Source: Companilactobacillus keshanensis (lineage in GTDB: Bacteria; Bacillota; Bacilli; Lactobacillales; Lactobacillaceae). Taken from it: a stretch of 64,000 bases of DNA. Under the pieces are notes generated by a model. The model ran no database searches, was not told the origin of the DNA, and saw nothing but the letters and a program-made list of their open reading frames with translations. The position numbers and the translations under genes are program-made. The stretch lies in contig NZ_RHOS01000002.1 in NCBI RefSeq assembly GCF_003946205.1, positions 186,001-250,000 of the forward strand, written 5' to 3'. This document shows, in pieces, positions 49,782 through 60,305 of the stretch; within the stretch, counting starts at the first letter, position 1, and each line of letters begins with the position of its first letter.

Positions 49782-52700
49782 TTATACCACTTTAATAAAT
49801 TCATTAGTTGAAACACGATAGTACACAACACCATTGATAACTACGACTTTATCCACTTTATAAGCAGCATTAGCTGGAAGAAGTACTCCAGTTTGACTGC
49901 CACGTTCATCATAGACCGTTGTTGGTGCATCAGTTGTTATATCAGTATCGGAGTCTAAATATTCATATACTTTTTCGACCGGAACAAATTCATTTGTTGA
50001 AACACGATAATAGTTTTGACCATTTATAACGGCTATTCTATCTGTTTTCCACTCTGAACTTGGTTTCAAACTGCGACTTACAGGTGAACCAGTATAATCG
50101 ATCAGATTACCGATCTCATTATTATATACCCTAACAAGAGTTGGACTTTGATAAAAATACAGATAAACATCACTTGCTCTAACGAATTCATTAGTTGAAA
50201 CACGGTAATAAAGAATATCGTTTAAAGTATATTCTTCATCACTGCGCCAATCAGTATTTACACCTAATATTCTGTCAGCAATTAATTTGCCATCTTTATC
50301 ATAAAGCTTAACTCTCTGTGTGGTAGTACCAACGGTTTGATTCTTCATTACTACCTTAGCAGTATCACCAGTATCTGGATAGTTAGGAACTAATGGATCA
50401 GTGTGATTTTTAACTTCATCACCATCATTTATTCCATCACCATCTGAATCTGGATTCAAAGGATCAGTTTCATATTTGATCAACTCATCGGCACTAGTCA
50501 ATCCGTCTTTATCAGGATCAGATTGATAATGGATAATATTAGGTTCACCAGAATCATCGATAATTACAACAGTTGCAGCTCCATCATTATCCGGAAGGAT
50601 CGTCTTCTTACTTGGATCAACAGTTTGTTGACCTAGTGTTTTGCCATCATTAGATTCAGTAACAGTCTTAGTACCGGTTTTCGGATCATTAACATAAACC
50701 GTTTCCTTATTACCGTCATCATTCCACTGCTTTGTTATTTTAACAACATTACCATCTTTATCTTTTTCGGTTATCGTAACGTTTCCGTCCTTATCAACAT
50801 CCCTACCTAAGATTGTTAATTTACCAGGAATGACCGTAACATCATAATTCGGATCAGAACTAGATGCGGTGATATCGTACGTTCCAACAGTTGAAGAATC
50901 TGGTTCATCATAATTCAAATTCAAAGTTGAAATTAAATTGTCGTCGCCTATTTTAGGATTTTTAACTGTAGCTTTATTTTGAGGTTCATCGTCACCTTTA
51001 TAAATATTTTGATTATCAATCAAAATAGTAACTGGACGTTTTTCTACATTTAATTTAGCTGGCGTTATCGTACCAAAATCATAGTTAGGGTTCTCAGACT
51101 TTAATCTAGCAATTGCTGTGTCGGTTAATCGAACTCTGTAATAATCTTCGCCAGCTTGTAAAGTAGTATTCACTACATTTCCGATAGGATCAATAACTTC
51201 AAAATCACTCTGTGCAAATGTTGTCTTACCAACACTAACTGTATCAACAAAATTAGGAGTTTCACCGTAAACTACAGTAACAGGTTGAATTGTCGAACTT
51301 GCACCAGCTTGTTTGATAGTAAACTTACCAGCATTAACTTTGACATCATAATTCTGACTGTTAATTGAACTACTGTTAATTGCATAGTCCCCCACACTTT
51401 CACCAACAACACGGGTTAAAGTAACACCTAATTTGTCAATCGTATCACCTGGAACAAGAACATTCTTTGAATCATCAGTTAAAACTAAATCCGGATCTTT
51501 ATCACCATAAATTTTACTATTATCTGCTGCCGTAACAATTACAGATTTTTTAGCAATCGAAAATGTCCCAGAGTTAATCGTGAATGTATAGTTTTTGTTC
51601 AGCTTTGATTTTGTTGAATCCATATCAATGCTATATGTACCAACATTTTCTCCAGCTTCACGTTTTAGAACAATGCCCAATTGAGCCACTGTATCTCCAT
51701 TGACCAAGCCATTAGCCGAATCGCTTGTTAATGTAAAGTTTGTAGGATCATCTGATCCATAGTATTTACTTGCGTTATCAGCCGTAACTATTATTGGACG
51801 TGCAACCACAGTAAGTTTGGCTGCTTTTGCTTCTGCAAAATTATAGTTAGGATTTGCTACATGCAGCTTATCCAGAGCACCTGACTTCAATCTAACACTG
51901 TAATCTGTACCAACTTGTAAATCGGAATCAACTATATTGTTGTCTGGATCGACGACTTCGTAGTCACTTTGTTCAAGTGAATTGGTAGTACCATTAATAT
52001 TTATGAAACTGTCAAATTTTGGAGTATCGCCATAAGTAACTTCAGTAGGTGCAATAGTTATTTCTGCCCCTGCTGGATCGATAGTAAATATTCCGGTATC
52101 AACCGTGATTTGATAATTCTTATTCAAAATTGAAGATGGATCCAATTTAATCATATATGATCCGGCTTTTTCGCCATCATCACGAATCAATTTAATTCCT
52201 AATTTTGATAGATCGTCATTGTTTACCAAACCTGCTGCTGAATCGCTTGTTAAAGCTAATTCTGGATCAGTTTGTCCATATATTTTCCCATTATCAGCGG
52301 CTTTAACAGTAATTGGCAAAACATTAATGGTGAAAGTCCCAGGATTAACCTTGATATCATAATTCTTATTCACAGTTGATGACGTTGAATCAAGTCCAAT
52401 TGAATATGTACCAACATTTTCTCCAGCTTCACGTTTTAGAACAACGCCCAATTGAGCTAATGTGTCATTATTTACCAATTCTTTTGCTGAATCACTTGTT
52501 AATGTAAAGTTTGGATCAGATTCACCATATTTTTTATCGGCATTTCCCGCTGTAACTACGATGGATCGTGGATCTACAGTGAGTTTAGCCCCTTCAGGTT
52601 CTGTAAAACTATAATTGGTATTTGTTTTGTTCAAGTTATCAATAACACCTGGTTTTAATTTAACCGTGTATTCTTCACCAACTTGTAAATTAGAACTTAC

Positions 52701-55700
52701 AACATTGCCAGATTTGTCGACAATTTCAAAATCATTCTGCTCTAAAGTAGCACTACTAGTATCAATTTTATCAGTGAATGTTGGTGTATCACCATACGTC
52801 ATTGAGATTGGATCAATAGTGATGGTTACTGGAGCTTTATTGATGGTAAATATACCAGGATCAACTGTTACATCATAATTTTGACTGTTAGTGGCACTTC
52901 CGTTAATTGCATAATCTCCAACATCTTCACCAGTTGCTCTCGTCAAAGTTACACCTAATTTGTCAATAGAATCTCCATTCATTAGTACACTGGAAGAATC
53001 CGGAGTTAATGCGAATTCAGTCGGATCATCTCCACCATAAACTTTGCTACTGTTTGCGGCCGTAACTTCAACTGGCTTTTTAGCAATAATGAAAGTTCCG
53101 GTTTCTATCTTAACAGTATAATTACTACTCAACTTAGAGGAAGCATCTTGATCAATAGTATATTTACCAGCATTTTCACCCGCAGCACGGACTAATTTCA
53201 CGCCTATTCCGTTCAAAGTATCGCCATTAACTAAATCAGTCGTTGTTCCATTTATTGCTGGTTCACTAGTATCACCATAAGTCTTACCAATATTTTGAGG
53301 AGCCTTGACTGTTAATGGTCTCGGAGTGACCGTCAAGACACCAGTATTGAAAGCAGTAATATTATAATTATCGTTTTTTTTCAAATCAGCTTGTGCCTGG
53401 GCTGTATAGCGTATTGAGTAGTTACCACCTGCTTGTAGCTGTGAAGCTGTAACTACTTTATTTGCACTATTATCAAATATTTCAAAATCATTATCGCCAT
53501 TAGAAATACTATCTAAATCACCACTAAGGGTTGGTGTATCACCATAAATAACAGTTTCGTTATTAGTATTGACCACAACATCTTTAGGTGTGATCGTCAA
53601 GACACCAGAAACATAAAGTCCAGCATTATCACTTGTACTCCAGCTCTTCAAATTGGCACGTCCAGAATCAGTTAGTTTAAAAATATATTGACCAGCATCC
53701 TTAGGCGTAACTGGTGTATCACTGGAACCTGAGGCCTCGAAAGTAAAGTATTGATAATTAGTAGGATCATTAAAGAACTCATCAGTTTGTGTATTTGAAA
53801 CTGTACCAAAATCTTGACCAAAACTGACTGTGGGATGACCTATATCGGAAGTTCCATATGGAACTTGCCATGAACTAAAAGTTGCCAAACTATTTTGTGC
53901 ATCTTGATTAGTAGTCTTTAAAGCACCTAAATCATCCTGGAAGCTGATCAGTAAGTTTTTAACTGCTTCCAAATCTGTATAACCTGTTTGACCGTCGTTA
54001 AAAATATCATTCGCAACGGTTGCGGTTTTGGCACTTTCAAAGGCAGTCTTAGCCTTACCATTTGTATCAGAAACTTTTGCATAAATATCAACAACGGATT
54101 GTAACAATTGATCTGCCGCAGTTTTTTGATCGGCAGTTAACCCGGATAGACCCACAAATGAATCATACATAGTTTGTGCTTGTTGTTTATAATTGTCAGC
54201 ATTCGTTTGGTTAGTTGTAGCCTGTTGTTCCCAATAATCTAATGTCGCTGTGGTTGGCAATAGGATACTATCACTAGCTTGAGGTTTGGTTTCGTCTAAT
54301 GAGTCAGTTGCATTAGCATTACCAACATCAGACCAATAATAATCATCACTATTAATTCCAGTTTTACCACCACTATTAATTGGATTACCTTTGGCATCTT
54401 GATAAGTCTGCTTGCTTAAATCATCAGAAATCGATTGTCCAGTTCCGACCGTGACGTTATCTATAACCGTCTGCCCATCGATTGTTTTACCAGTTCCCGT
54501 ATAGTAATGTCCAATCGGCTGGGATGTATCAGTTGTCGTATTGGAATCTGTAGAAGTGGTCCCTTGATCGATCGGTAAAGTATCTTGTGCAATGGCACTA
54601 CCATCGGTTGGTGCAGCCAATGTAACCTTCGTTGCCGTATATCCTGGAATTTGAACCAAAACCGGTTTACCCGCCACTGCGACAACTGTAACAGGCTGTA
54701 GTCCAGCAATAGGTTGATTAGTTTTAGAATCAACTGGGGTTACTTGAGCTGTAAAAGCTAGTCTAACTGGAACCGTCATACTCTGATTATCGGCATCAGT
54801 AACGGTATAACTGTAATATGCACTATCACCTATACTTGTATCTCCACCAATATAATGGACAGTCCCGTTGTTGTTAGCAACTACTTGATCGCCATCAATC
54901 AAATAAATATTACCCGCCGAATCAGCTGGGATAACAGCCACTAACGAAGGATCAACATGATCAATTGCCACGGCACGAGCTGCCGCCTCTTGAGTTGAAA
55001 AAATTGAAATTGTATCACCGATATTGGCAACGGCCTTTACATTAGTGTTATCCAACAAAGCACCAGAGTCCGCTGAATCAACTAAGTTAACAGTTAACGG
55101 AATAGTCTTAGGAGTATAACTGAAATTATCAATTTTGGCAGAATAATCATTACAATTACCACCAGTTGAAGCCGAAACAGATAGTGAATAACCTGTACTG
55201 ATATCATTAATTTTACGGCTAAAAGTTTGTCCGCTTAAAACAACAGTTAGCATCTGCGTAGATGCATCGTAGTTCATCGTAAAATCATTTATCGGGCTAG
55301 AACTGCGTTTTAATCCAATCGAGGTTGCTGACTTATAATCCCCTGAACTAGTTTTCTGTAAGTTACCACTTGAATCAGTAGTTCTCCACCCGACATACGG
55401 CGTAGTAGGATCATAATAATTAGAATTCCCATATTCATCAAAAACAAATCCAAATGCATTACTCAAACCACCTAATCCTAATAATCCCCCTGAACCACCT
55501 TTAGTAGCTTCGGAAGGATCTCCAGGAGCAAAAATAAAGCCAACACTATCAGCACCACCAGAAGTTTTACTACCAATACCTAACGCTCCTGACATAGAGA
55601 AGTTATGACTAAAGTCAATTTCATGTTCAAAAGAAACATGGGCAGCTTGGTGTCCCTGCAAACTAGTTGCGGTGCCTGATGACGAATAATTATTATGATA

Positions 55701-56249
55701 ATCGTTTGTAGTTAATGAAATAGATCCATCTGATCCAATAGGTTGAGTAACAATATTTTTGCTTGCATTATTATCTTTATCAGCACTATTTCTATTTTCC
55801 ACACTGGCAGTAAAGTGTCCCGCAACTTGATCAGATGTTAATTCAACCTGCGATGTATCTGCTCCAACATCTACATTCTGATTTTGAGATAGCACTGGAT
55901 ATTTGGCATCACTAGTTGCATCTTGTGTCACATTGCTTTGTTGTGTACTTGGCTGTTGAGCGGTTGCCTGACTGACAGTGGTCTGTTGTGTACTAGCCTG
56001 TGTAGTTACTTGAGCAGTTGAACTGCTTTTCGTTGGCGTTGGTGACTCGGACGCACCGTTAGACATAGTTGTTTGATCCGTAATCGCTGCAGCATGAACA
56101 TCAACATTACCGATACTTTCAGCAACTGCAAACGCAGAAAAGCTTATCAATAAACTGCCAAATATACGCGTCTTAATTTTCCATCCAGTATGTCCCTTAT
56201 ATAATATGAATCTCTTCTTAACATCACCATTGGTTACTTTTTGTCTCAA
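49782..56249 (-). CDS. Giant surface protein: lectin, MBG repeats, SLAP repeats
   Basis: A 2155-residue secreted protein. Residues about 10-55 form a KxYKxGKxW-type signal peptide (FILYKGHTGWKIKTRI, AFAVAES, VHAAA). After a Ser/Thr/Gln-rich spacer, a bacterial L-type lectin domain (about 150-373) includes VGFIFAPGD and AFGFVFDEYGN. A mixed helical/beta stretch follows to about 880. Then come eleven MBG-type beta repeats (about 885-1815), a thrombospondin type 3-like calcium segment DSDGDGINDGDE (about 1915-1950) and three SLAP repeats (about 1970-2155), each with YYRVSTNEF. No sortase signal; the SLAP repeats should hold it on the wall. Probably binds host or microbial glycans. Confidence 0.92.
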   Translation of the reverse strand: MRQKVTNGDVKKRFILYKGHTGWKIKTRIFGSLLISFSAFAVAESIGNVDVHAAAITDQTTMSNGASESPTPTKSSSTAQVTTQASTQQTTVSQATAQQPSTQQSNVTQDATSDAKYPVLSQNQNVDVGADTSQVELTSDQVAGHFTASVENRNSADKDNNASKNIVTQPIGSDGSISLTTNDYHNNYSSSGTATSLQGHQAAHVSFEHEIDFSHNFSMSGALGIGSKTSGGADSVGFIFAPGDPSEATKGGSGGLLGLGGLSNAFGFVFDEYGNSNYYDPTTPYVGWRTTDSSGNLQKTSSGDYKSATSIGLKRSSSPINDFTMNYDASTQMLTVVLSGQTFSRKINDISTGYSLSVSASTGGNCNDYSAKIDNFSYTPKTIPLTVNLVDSADSGALLDNTNVKAVANIGDTISIFSTQEAAARAVAIDHVDPSLVAVIPADSAGNIYLIDGDQVVANNNGTVHYIGGDTSIGDSAYYSYTVTDADNQSMTVPVRLAFTAQVTPVDSKTNQPIAGLQPVTVVAVAGKPVLVQIPGYTATKVTLAAPTDGSAIAQDTLPIDQGTTSTDSNTTTDTSQPIGHYYTGTGKTIDGQTVIDNVTVGTGQSISDDLSKQTYQDAKGNPINSGGKTGINSDDYYWSDVGNANATDSLDETKPQASDSILLPTTATLDYWEQQATTNQTNADNYKQQAQTMYDSFVGLSGLTADQKTAADQLLQSVVDIYAKVSDTNGKAKTAFESAKTATVANDIFNDGQTGYTDLEAVKNLLISFQDDLGALKTTNQDAQNSLATFSSWQVPYGTSDIGHPTVSFGQDFGTVSNTQTDEFFNDPTNYQYFTFEASGSSDTPVTPKDAGQYIFKLTDSGRANLKSWSTSDNAGLYVSGVLTITPKDVVVNTNNETVIYGDTPTLSGDLDSISNGDNDFEIFDNSANKVVTASQLQAGGNYSIRYTAQAQADLKKNDNYNITAFNTGVLTVTPRPLTVKAPQNIGKTYGDTSEPAINGTTTDLVNGDTLNGIGVKLVRAAGENAGKYTIDQDASSKLSSNYTVKIETGTFIIAKKPVEVTAANSSKVYGGDDPTEFALTPDSSSVLMNGDSIDKLGVTLTRATGEDVGDYAINGSATNSQNYDVTVDPGIFTINKAPVTITIDPISMTYGDTPTFTDKIDTSSATLEQNDFEIVDKSGNVVSSNLQVGEEYTVKLKPGVIDNLNKTNTNYSFTEPEGAKLTVDPRSIVVTAGNADKKYGESDPNFTLTSDSAKELVNNDTLAQLGVVLKREAGENVGTYSIGLDSTSSTVNKNYDIKVNPGTFTINVLPITVKAADNGKIYGQTDPELALTSDSAAGLVNNDDLSKLGIKLIRDDGEKAGSYMIKLDPSSILNKNYQITVDTGIFTIDPAGAEITIAPTEVTYGDTPKFDSFININGTTNSLEQSDYEVVDPDNNIVDSDLQVGTDYSVRLKSGALDKLHVANPNYNFAEAKAAKLTVVARPIIVTADNASKYYGSDDPTNFTLTSDSANGLVNGDTVAQLGIVLKREAGENVGTYSIDMDSTKSKLNKNYTFTINSGTFSIAKKSVIVTAADNSKIYGDKDPDLVLTDDSKNVLVPGDTIDKLGVTLTRVVGESVGDYAINSSSINSQNYDVKVNAGKFTIKQAGASSTIQPVTVVYGETPNFVDTVSVGKTTFAQSDFEVIDPIGNVVNTTLQAGEDYYRVRLTDTAIARLKSENPNYDFGTITPAKLNVEKRPVTILIDNQNIYKGDDEPQNKATVKNPKIGDDNLISTLNLNYDEPDSSTVGTYDITASSSDPNYDVTVIPGKLTILGRDVDKDGNVTITEKDKDGNVVKITKQWNDDGNKETVYVNDPKTGTKTVTESNDGKTLGQQTVDPSKKTILPDNDGAATVVIIDDSGEPNIIHYQSDPDKDGLTSADELIKYETDPLNPDSDGDGINDGDEVKNHTDPLVPNYPDTGDTAKVVMKNQTVGTTTQRVKLYDKDGKLIADRILGVNTDWRSDEEYTLNDILYYRVSTNEFVRASDVYLYFYQSPTLVRVYNNEIGNLIDYTGSPVSRSLKPSSEWKTDRIAVINGQNYYRVSTNEFVPVEKVYEYLDSDTDITTDAPTTVYDERGSQTGVLLPANAAYKVDKVVVINGVVYYRVSTNEFIKVV

Positions 56250-56822
56250 AGTTTAAATCCCCTTTTAAATCAGCTAAGATTGCTGACACTATATCTATTT
56301 TCCCTAAATTAACTTTGATATTTTGATAATTTCTTATATATGTATTCCCCATAGATCAACTCACCAATTTCTTGAATGATACAGATATAATCATGTTTTT
56401 ATCATTCCCCAATCAGTTATAAATAAAAGGTTTGTTGTCCTTTTCATAAAAATATTTATGACAATTATAATATAGTTCAGAATTTGATAATATTCAACGA
56501 GATATATGTAATAATGAGATAATATTGAAATATTGTGGTTTAATTTTTGGCAAAGATTAGAACTGTCCCAACACTTTAAAATCTGACAAATGAAAAACCA
56601 TCGATTCACAATGAAAAATGGTATAGAACAGTGATTATTATTCATATGCCTAAATATTATCAACATTTTAAGAATTATAAATAATTGTTTAAACAGAAAG
56701 GACATCTTCCCTTCTTGCCGTAAGATTCATCCTTAGCAAATTTTCATTTGAGATGATATAATAAAATAGTTAAATTATTGCAAAATAATTTATTTTAATT
56801 GTTCTTGATGGGGGGCAATTTA
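56250..56822. other. Divergent promoter region between two lectin surface genes
   Basis: About 570 bp of AT-rich DNA, with one TGTTTAAACA palindrome (56686-56695). A 104-codon minus-strand frame (56391-56705) has no ribosome-binding site, is rich in Ile/Phe/Asn and runs through the likely promoter, so I do not call it. Promoters of both surface genes should be here. Confidence 0.5.
56686..56695. promoter_or_regulatory. TGTTTAAACA palindrome before WxL lectin gene
   Basis: Exact match to the PTS-promoter palindrome, 127 bp upstream of the start at 56823 and about 440 bp upstream of the divergent giant gene. Confidence 0.4.
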
Positions 56823-59270
56823 ATGAAAACTAAATATAAATTAGGCTTATGGGAACTACTTTTTTTCATGAGTATCTTTGTTATTCTTACGACAAACACA
56901 AATAATGCTTCGGCTGCGTTAACGAGCAGCACAGATCTAGCTGTTTTAAAAGATGCCCCAAACGGAATTGCCGTTAGTTCTTATATGTCTAACTCCAACC
57001 CAGTATCTCCAACATCAGGGTTTCCATACACTACTAACTCAGCGCAGGTAGTTGATAAGACTGGTGCTAATTCATCAAATGGTAATATTGTTTCTCTAGC
57101 CAATGGTGCTAACACCAATGGCTCTATTTGGTCTACAAACCAAACATTTGATATAAATAAACCACAAACTATTTCTGCTTGGCTATACTTCGGGGCGGCT
57201 ACTAATGATGCTTCTATTAATAGTGAGGGTATTGCCTTCGTTCTTCAAAATGATAGTAGGGGTATCGCCTCACTTGGCGCTGGATACGATGGTATGGGCG
57301 TTTATGGTTACGACAGATCTGCTATGAATGTATTTAACAGTATAGCCGAGGACACATCCTATCTTCAAAAAACAGCTATCCAAAATAGTGTCGCACTCGG
57401 ATTTGATGCCGAGAAAAATAATCTTTTTAACGCATCTAATGTTCCTATTAAAGTAAATACTACCCTCCTACCAATAACTACAAATTACTCGCAAAATGGT
57501 TTCGATACTCAATTGGGTTCCGTTCCTCCATCTTCTTTGGAAATACCAGGGAAGACAATGTATGGTAGCGTTGGAAATTACGGTAATATTGCCGTAACCT
57601 ATCCTGCATATGAGGGCACATACTTTCAAATTGATATTTCGGGCACGGCTGCCGCAAGTAATTATCCAGGATTCGATAAGGGAACTGTGATGGTCCATTC
57701 AACCTCTAAGTCTGCCGATTTAGTAGATGATATTGACCCCATAACGGGTAAATCAGTTTTTTGGCATCACGTAACTATTAATTGGACCCCTGCTCCGAGC
57801 GGATCTGATAACGGGACCCTTTCTTATGTTTACAACGACATTAGTAAAGACGGACTAGAAAATAGTAGTAAGTATCAAACAACTGCTGATATTCCCGTTG
57901 ATACTACTAAATTGAATACGACATCAGGTAAGGTTCGTTGGGGATTTACTGGTTCCAACGGTACTAACAAAAGTGTTGCTACTAAATTGGTGGCTTTAGA
58001 TTCAATTCCAGAATCACCTACTACGGATGCCAGTGCTTCAATAACAGATAAGACTTTAAACAAAAAAATCACGGATTCTGCCACTGATAAAAATGTTGCC
58101 AACGGCGATGCACTTTCACTCGATTATAATCTTAGTTACATTCGAGGTGATGAGGATTGGAAATCAGTTGCCGCTAAAATAAAAATTCCTAGCAACGTAA
58201 CTTTAGCACCTGATGCAAATGGAGATATTGCTACTATCAAATATGCCGATGGAAAAACGCAGATCATTACCCAGGCCGATATAGATGCCGATGGTAATCT
58301 TCAAGCTACTTTAGCTTATGATTTGCATAGCGCAGATAGCTCAGCTACTATTTCCATCTCAGTGGTAGCTAATAACGATACAACTAGTGATATCAACGTA
58401 AAACAGGCTGCCGCTTCATTTACTGGTACCAATAGTATTGCTATGACTAGTTCCCCTGCCTTTACTATTACAGGAAAAAAGGATTACAGTTTAGTTCTTG
58501 GTACTGATTCCAGTACCAATTATGATCTGCTTTACAAGAACGATGATTCTAATTTCAATCCAGACCTTAATTTAGGTTACAGTAGCAGCGCCCCCAGTGG
58601 TGTTGAAGGTTCTGATATTGTCTTTAAAATTGAAGTTGGCGATCATACTTATATGGCCGCTCAAGATATAGACATTGAAAGTGGTTCGACGGCCTCCACA
58701 AATATCGATATTAAACAGGTAATCGAAGGTATGGGTGATAGTTTCTGGGATATCTTCCCACTAGACTCTACTCAACCTGTAAAAGTCACTGCTATTGATA
58801 GAACAAACGGACTGGTATCTAATACACTTACCTACAATGTTACGGTGAAACCAAATAAAGCCTTATCCCTAAATGTTTCCGATAGTTTAGCCTTTCAGAA
58901 TATCCATTTTGGTAACAAATCGGATTATCTTAAGCGAAAATCTACTTTTGATCTAAGTGTTACTAGCTTACGTGAGCCATGGAGCCTATCAGTAACAACA
59001 AATGGACTATATAATAGTAGTAACAGTCTCAATAACAATATGAATTTAGTCTATAAAAAAGATACAGCATCAGATTACATGACAATAGGAACTACTCCAG
59101 TCGAAGTTGAAACAAATGATAATTCATATGACACATCCACAACCAATAATATTTCAGGTAACTGGACCTCCGATACAGGATTACTTTTAAAACAGTCAGG
59201 AATAAGCCCTGTTGGCACATATACTGGTACCCTAACTTGGACTGTATCCGACGCTATACCTAATAATTAA
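56823..59270 (+). CDS. L-type lectin surface protein with WxL domain
   Basis: An 815-residue secreted protein. Signal peptide at residues 1-35 (MKTKYKLGLWELLFFMS, NASAA). An L-type lectin-like domain covers about 60-380 (QTISAWLYFGAATND, GIAFVLQNDSRG, FDTQLGSV, HHVTINWTPAPSG). Ig-like linkers follow, and the C-terminus (about 640-815) carries both WxL elements, REPWSLSV and LTWTVSDAIPN, here as WSL and WTV. WxL domains bind peptidoglycan non-covalently. No other WxL-cluster genes (DUF916, LPxTG partner) are adjacent. GGGGGG lies before the ATG. Probable glycan-binding adhesin. Confidence 0.9.
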   Translation: MKTKYKLGLWELLFFMSIFVILTTNTNNASAALTSSTDLAVLKDAPNGIAVSSYMSNSNPVSPTSGFPYTTNSAQVVDKTGANSSNGNIVSLANGANTNGSIWSTNQTFDINKPQTISAWLYFGAATNDASINSEGIAFVLQNDSRGIASLGAGYDGMGVYGYDRSAMNVFNSIAEDTSYLQKTAIQNSVALGFDAEKNNLFNASNVPIKVNTTLLPITTNYSQNGFDTQLGSVPPSSLEIPGKTMYGSVGNYGNIAVTYPAYEGTYFQIDISGTAAASNYPGFDKGTVMVHSTSKSADLVDDIDPITGKSVFWHHVTINWTPAPSGSDNGTLSYVYNDISKDGLENSSKYQTTADIPVDTTKLNTTSGKVRWGFTGSNGTNKSVATKLVALDSIPESPTTDASASITDKTLNKKITDSATDKNVANGDALSLDYNLSYIRGDEDWKSVAAKIKIPSNVTLAPDANGDIATIKYADGKTQIITQADIDADGNLQATLAYDLHSADSSATISISVVANNDTTSDINVKQAAASFTGTNSIAMTSSPAFTITGKKDYSLVLGTDSSTNYDLLYKNDDSNFNPDLNLGYSSSAPSGVEGSDIVFKIEVGDHTYMAAQDIDIESGSTASTNIDIKQVIEGMGDSFWDIFPLDSTQPVKVTAIDRTNGLVSNTLTYNVTVKPNKALSLNVSDSLAFQNIHFGNKSDYLKRKSTFDLSVTSLREPWSLSVTTNGLYNSSNSLNNNMNLVYKKDTASDYMTIGTTPVEVETNDNSYDTSTTNNISGNWTSDTGLLLKQSGISPVGTYTGTLTWTVSDAIPNN

Positions 59271-59280
59271 GCAAAAAAAT

Positions 59281-59322
59281 AGATCCGCACCAATATTTTA
59301 ATTGGTGACGGATCTTTTTTTA
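59281..59322. terminator. Bidirectional terminator
   Basis: AGATCCG/CGGATCT and ACCAAT/ATTGGT stems with a small internal bulge, seven T after it. Between the convergent WxL and LysR genes. Confidence 0.85.
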
Positions 59323-59323
59323 T

Positions 59324-60181
59324 TCAAATTTTTGATTCATTAGTAATAACTTTAATAAATTCTTCAAACGGGCGATTTATAAAATGATCTTTTCGGTAAA
59401 TAAAGTTCAATTGAATCGTATAAAATTCCTTAGGAAGTTCATATGTATACAATAAATGTCTTTCGACAAATGAATCTGCAATTTTCTTAGGAACGACACT
59501 CACACCTAAGCCTGCGCAGACACTTGCCATAATGGCATCCAAATAATTGAATTCAATAGGATGATGAATTGATATTCCTTGTGATTTTAACCATAATTCA
59601 GTGACTTCACGATAAATACAGCCGGTCGTAAATACTAGAAAAGAAGCTGTTTTTAAATTAGGGACTTCTGAACCGGCAGAAACTAAACACAACTCTTCTT
59701 TAGCTAAGGGAATCGAATTAAGATCACTAGTGTCAATATTTTCTCCGATTACAGCTCCATCAGCCTCATAATCAAGAACACGATCGATATTGTTCATCGG
59801 ATTCCCTGTTTCAATAGCTAGACGGACTTTAGGAAATTTACGGTAATATTTGGTTAGTATCGGAGGTAAGAATGTCTCTGAAGCAGACTGCAGTGTTCCT
59901 ATTCTTAAATTACCTTCAATTACTTTGGGATGTTTAAGTTGATTGATCGTATCTTCAGTCAAATCAACAATACTGATAGCACGCTTATAAAATTTTTTTC
60001 CGGCATCAGTCAGAATAACACCACGATTAGTACGATAAAAAATAGTAGTATTTAATTCCTGCTCCAATTGATGAACTCTAGCCGAAATATTCGACTGAGC
60101 ATAACCTAATTGTTGAGCAGCGCCTGAAATACTTCCCGTTTGAACTATGGAAATGATCATTTTAAATGTGTCTATATTCAT
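59324..60181 (-). CDS. LysR-family regulator
   Basis: A 285-residue LysR protein: N-terminal helix-turn-helix GSISGAAQQLGYAQSNISARVHQLEQELNTTIFYRTNRGVILTDAG (listed as consecutive segments), effector domain from about residue 90 with NLRIGTLQSASETFLPP. Divergent from gap, which it may control. The divergent promoter region has the arms CTAC/GTAG around 11 bases at about 60206-60226, close to the T-N11-A layout of LysR sites. Confidence 0.92.
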   Translation of the reverse strand: MNIDTFKMIISIVQTGSISGAAQQLGYAQSNISARVHQLEQELNTTIFYRTNRGVILTDAGKKFYKRAISIVDLTEDTINQLKHPKVIEGNLRIGTLQSASETFLPPILTKYYRKFPKVRLAIETGNPMNNIDRVLDYEADGAVIGENIDTSDLNSIPLAKEELCLVSAGSEVPNLKTASFLVFTTGCIYREVTELWLKSQGISIHHPIEFNYLDAIMASVCAGLGVSVVPKKIADSFVERHLLYTYELPKEFYTIQLNFIYRKDHFINRPFEEFIKVITNESKI

Positions 60182-60305
60182 AGTAAACCTCTTGATATCG
60201 TTATTTTATATATCTACATTCTTATTCTCGTAGTTTATTATATATCAGGCTGACCATATACTGTACTTGTAAGTTAATAGAGAGCCTAATTCAGGAGGAA
60301 ATATT

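Noticed and set aside
50800-53600. Repeated DNA as CRISPR or insertion elements
   Set aside because: The repeats are in frame and encode MBG protein modules of the giant surface protein.
56391-56705. 104-codon minus-strand frame in the divergent surface-gene promoter region
   Set aside because: No ribosome-binding site, AT-driven composition, overlaps the probable promoters.
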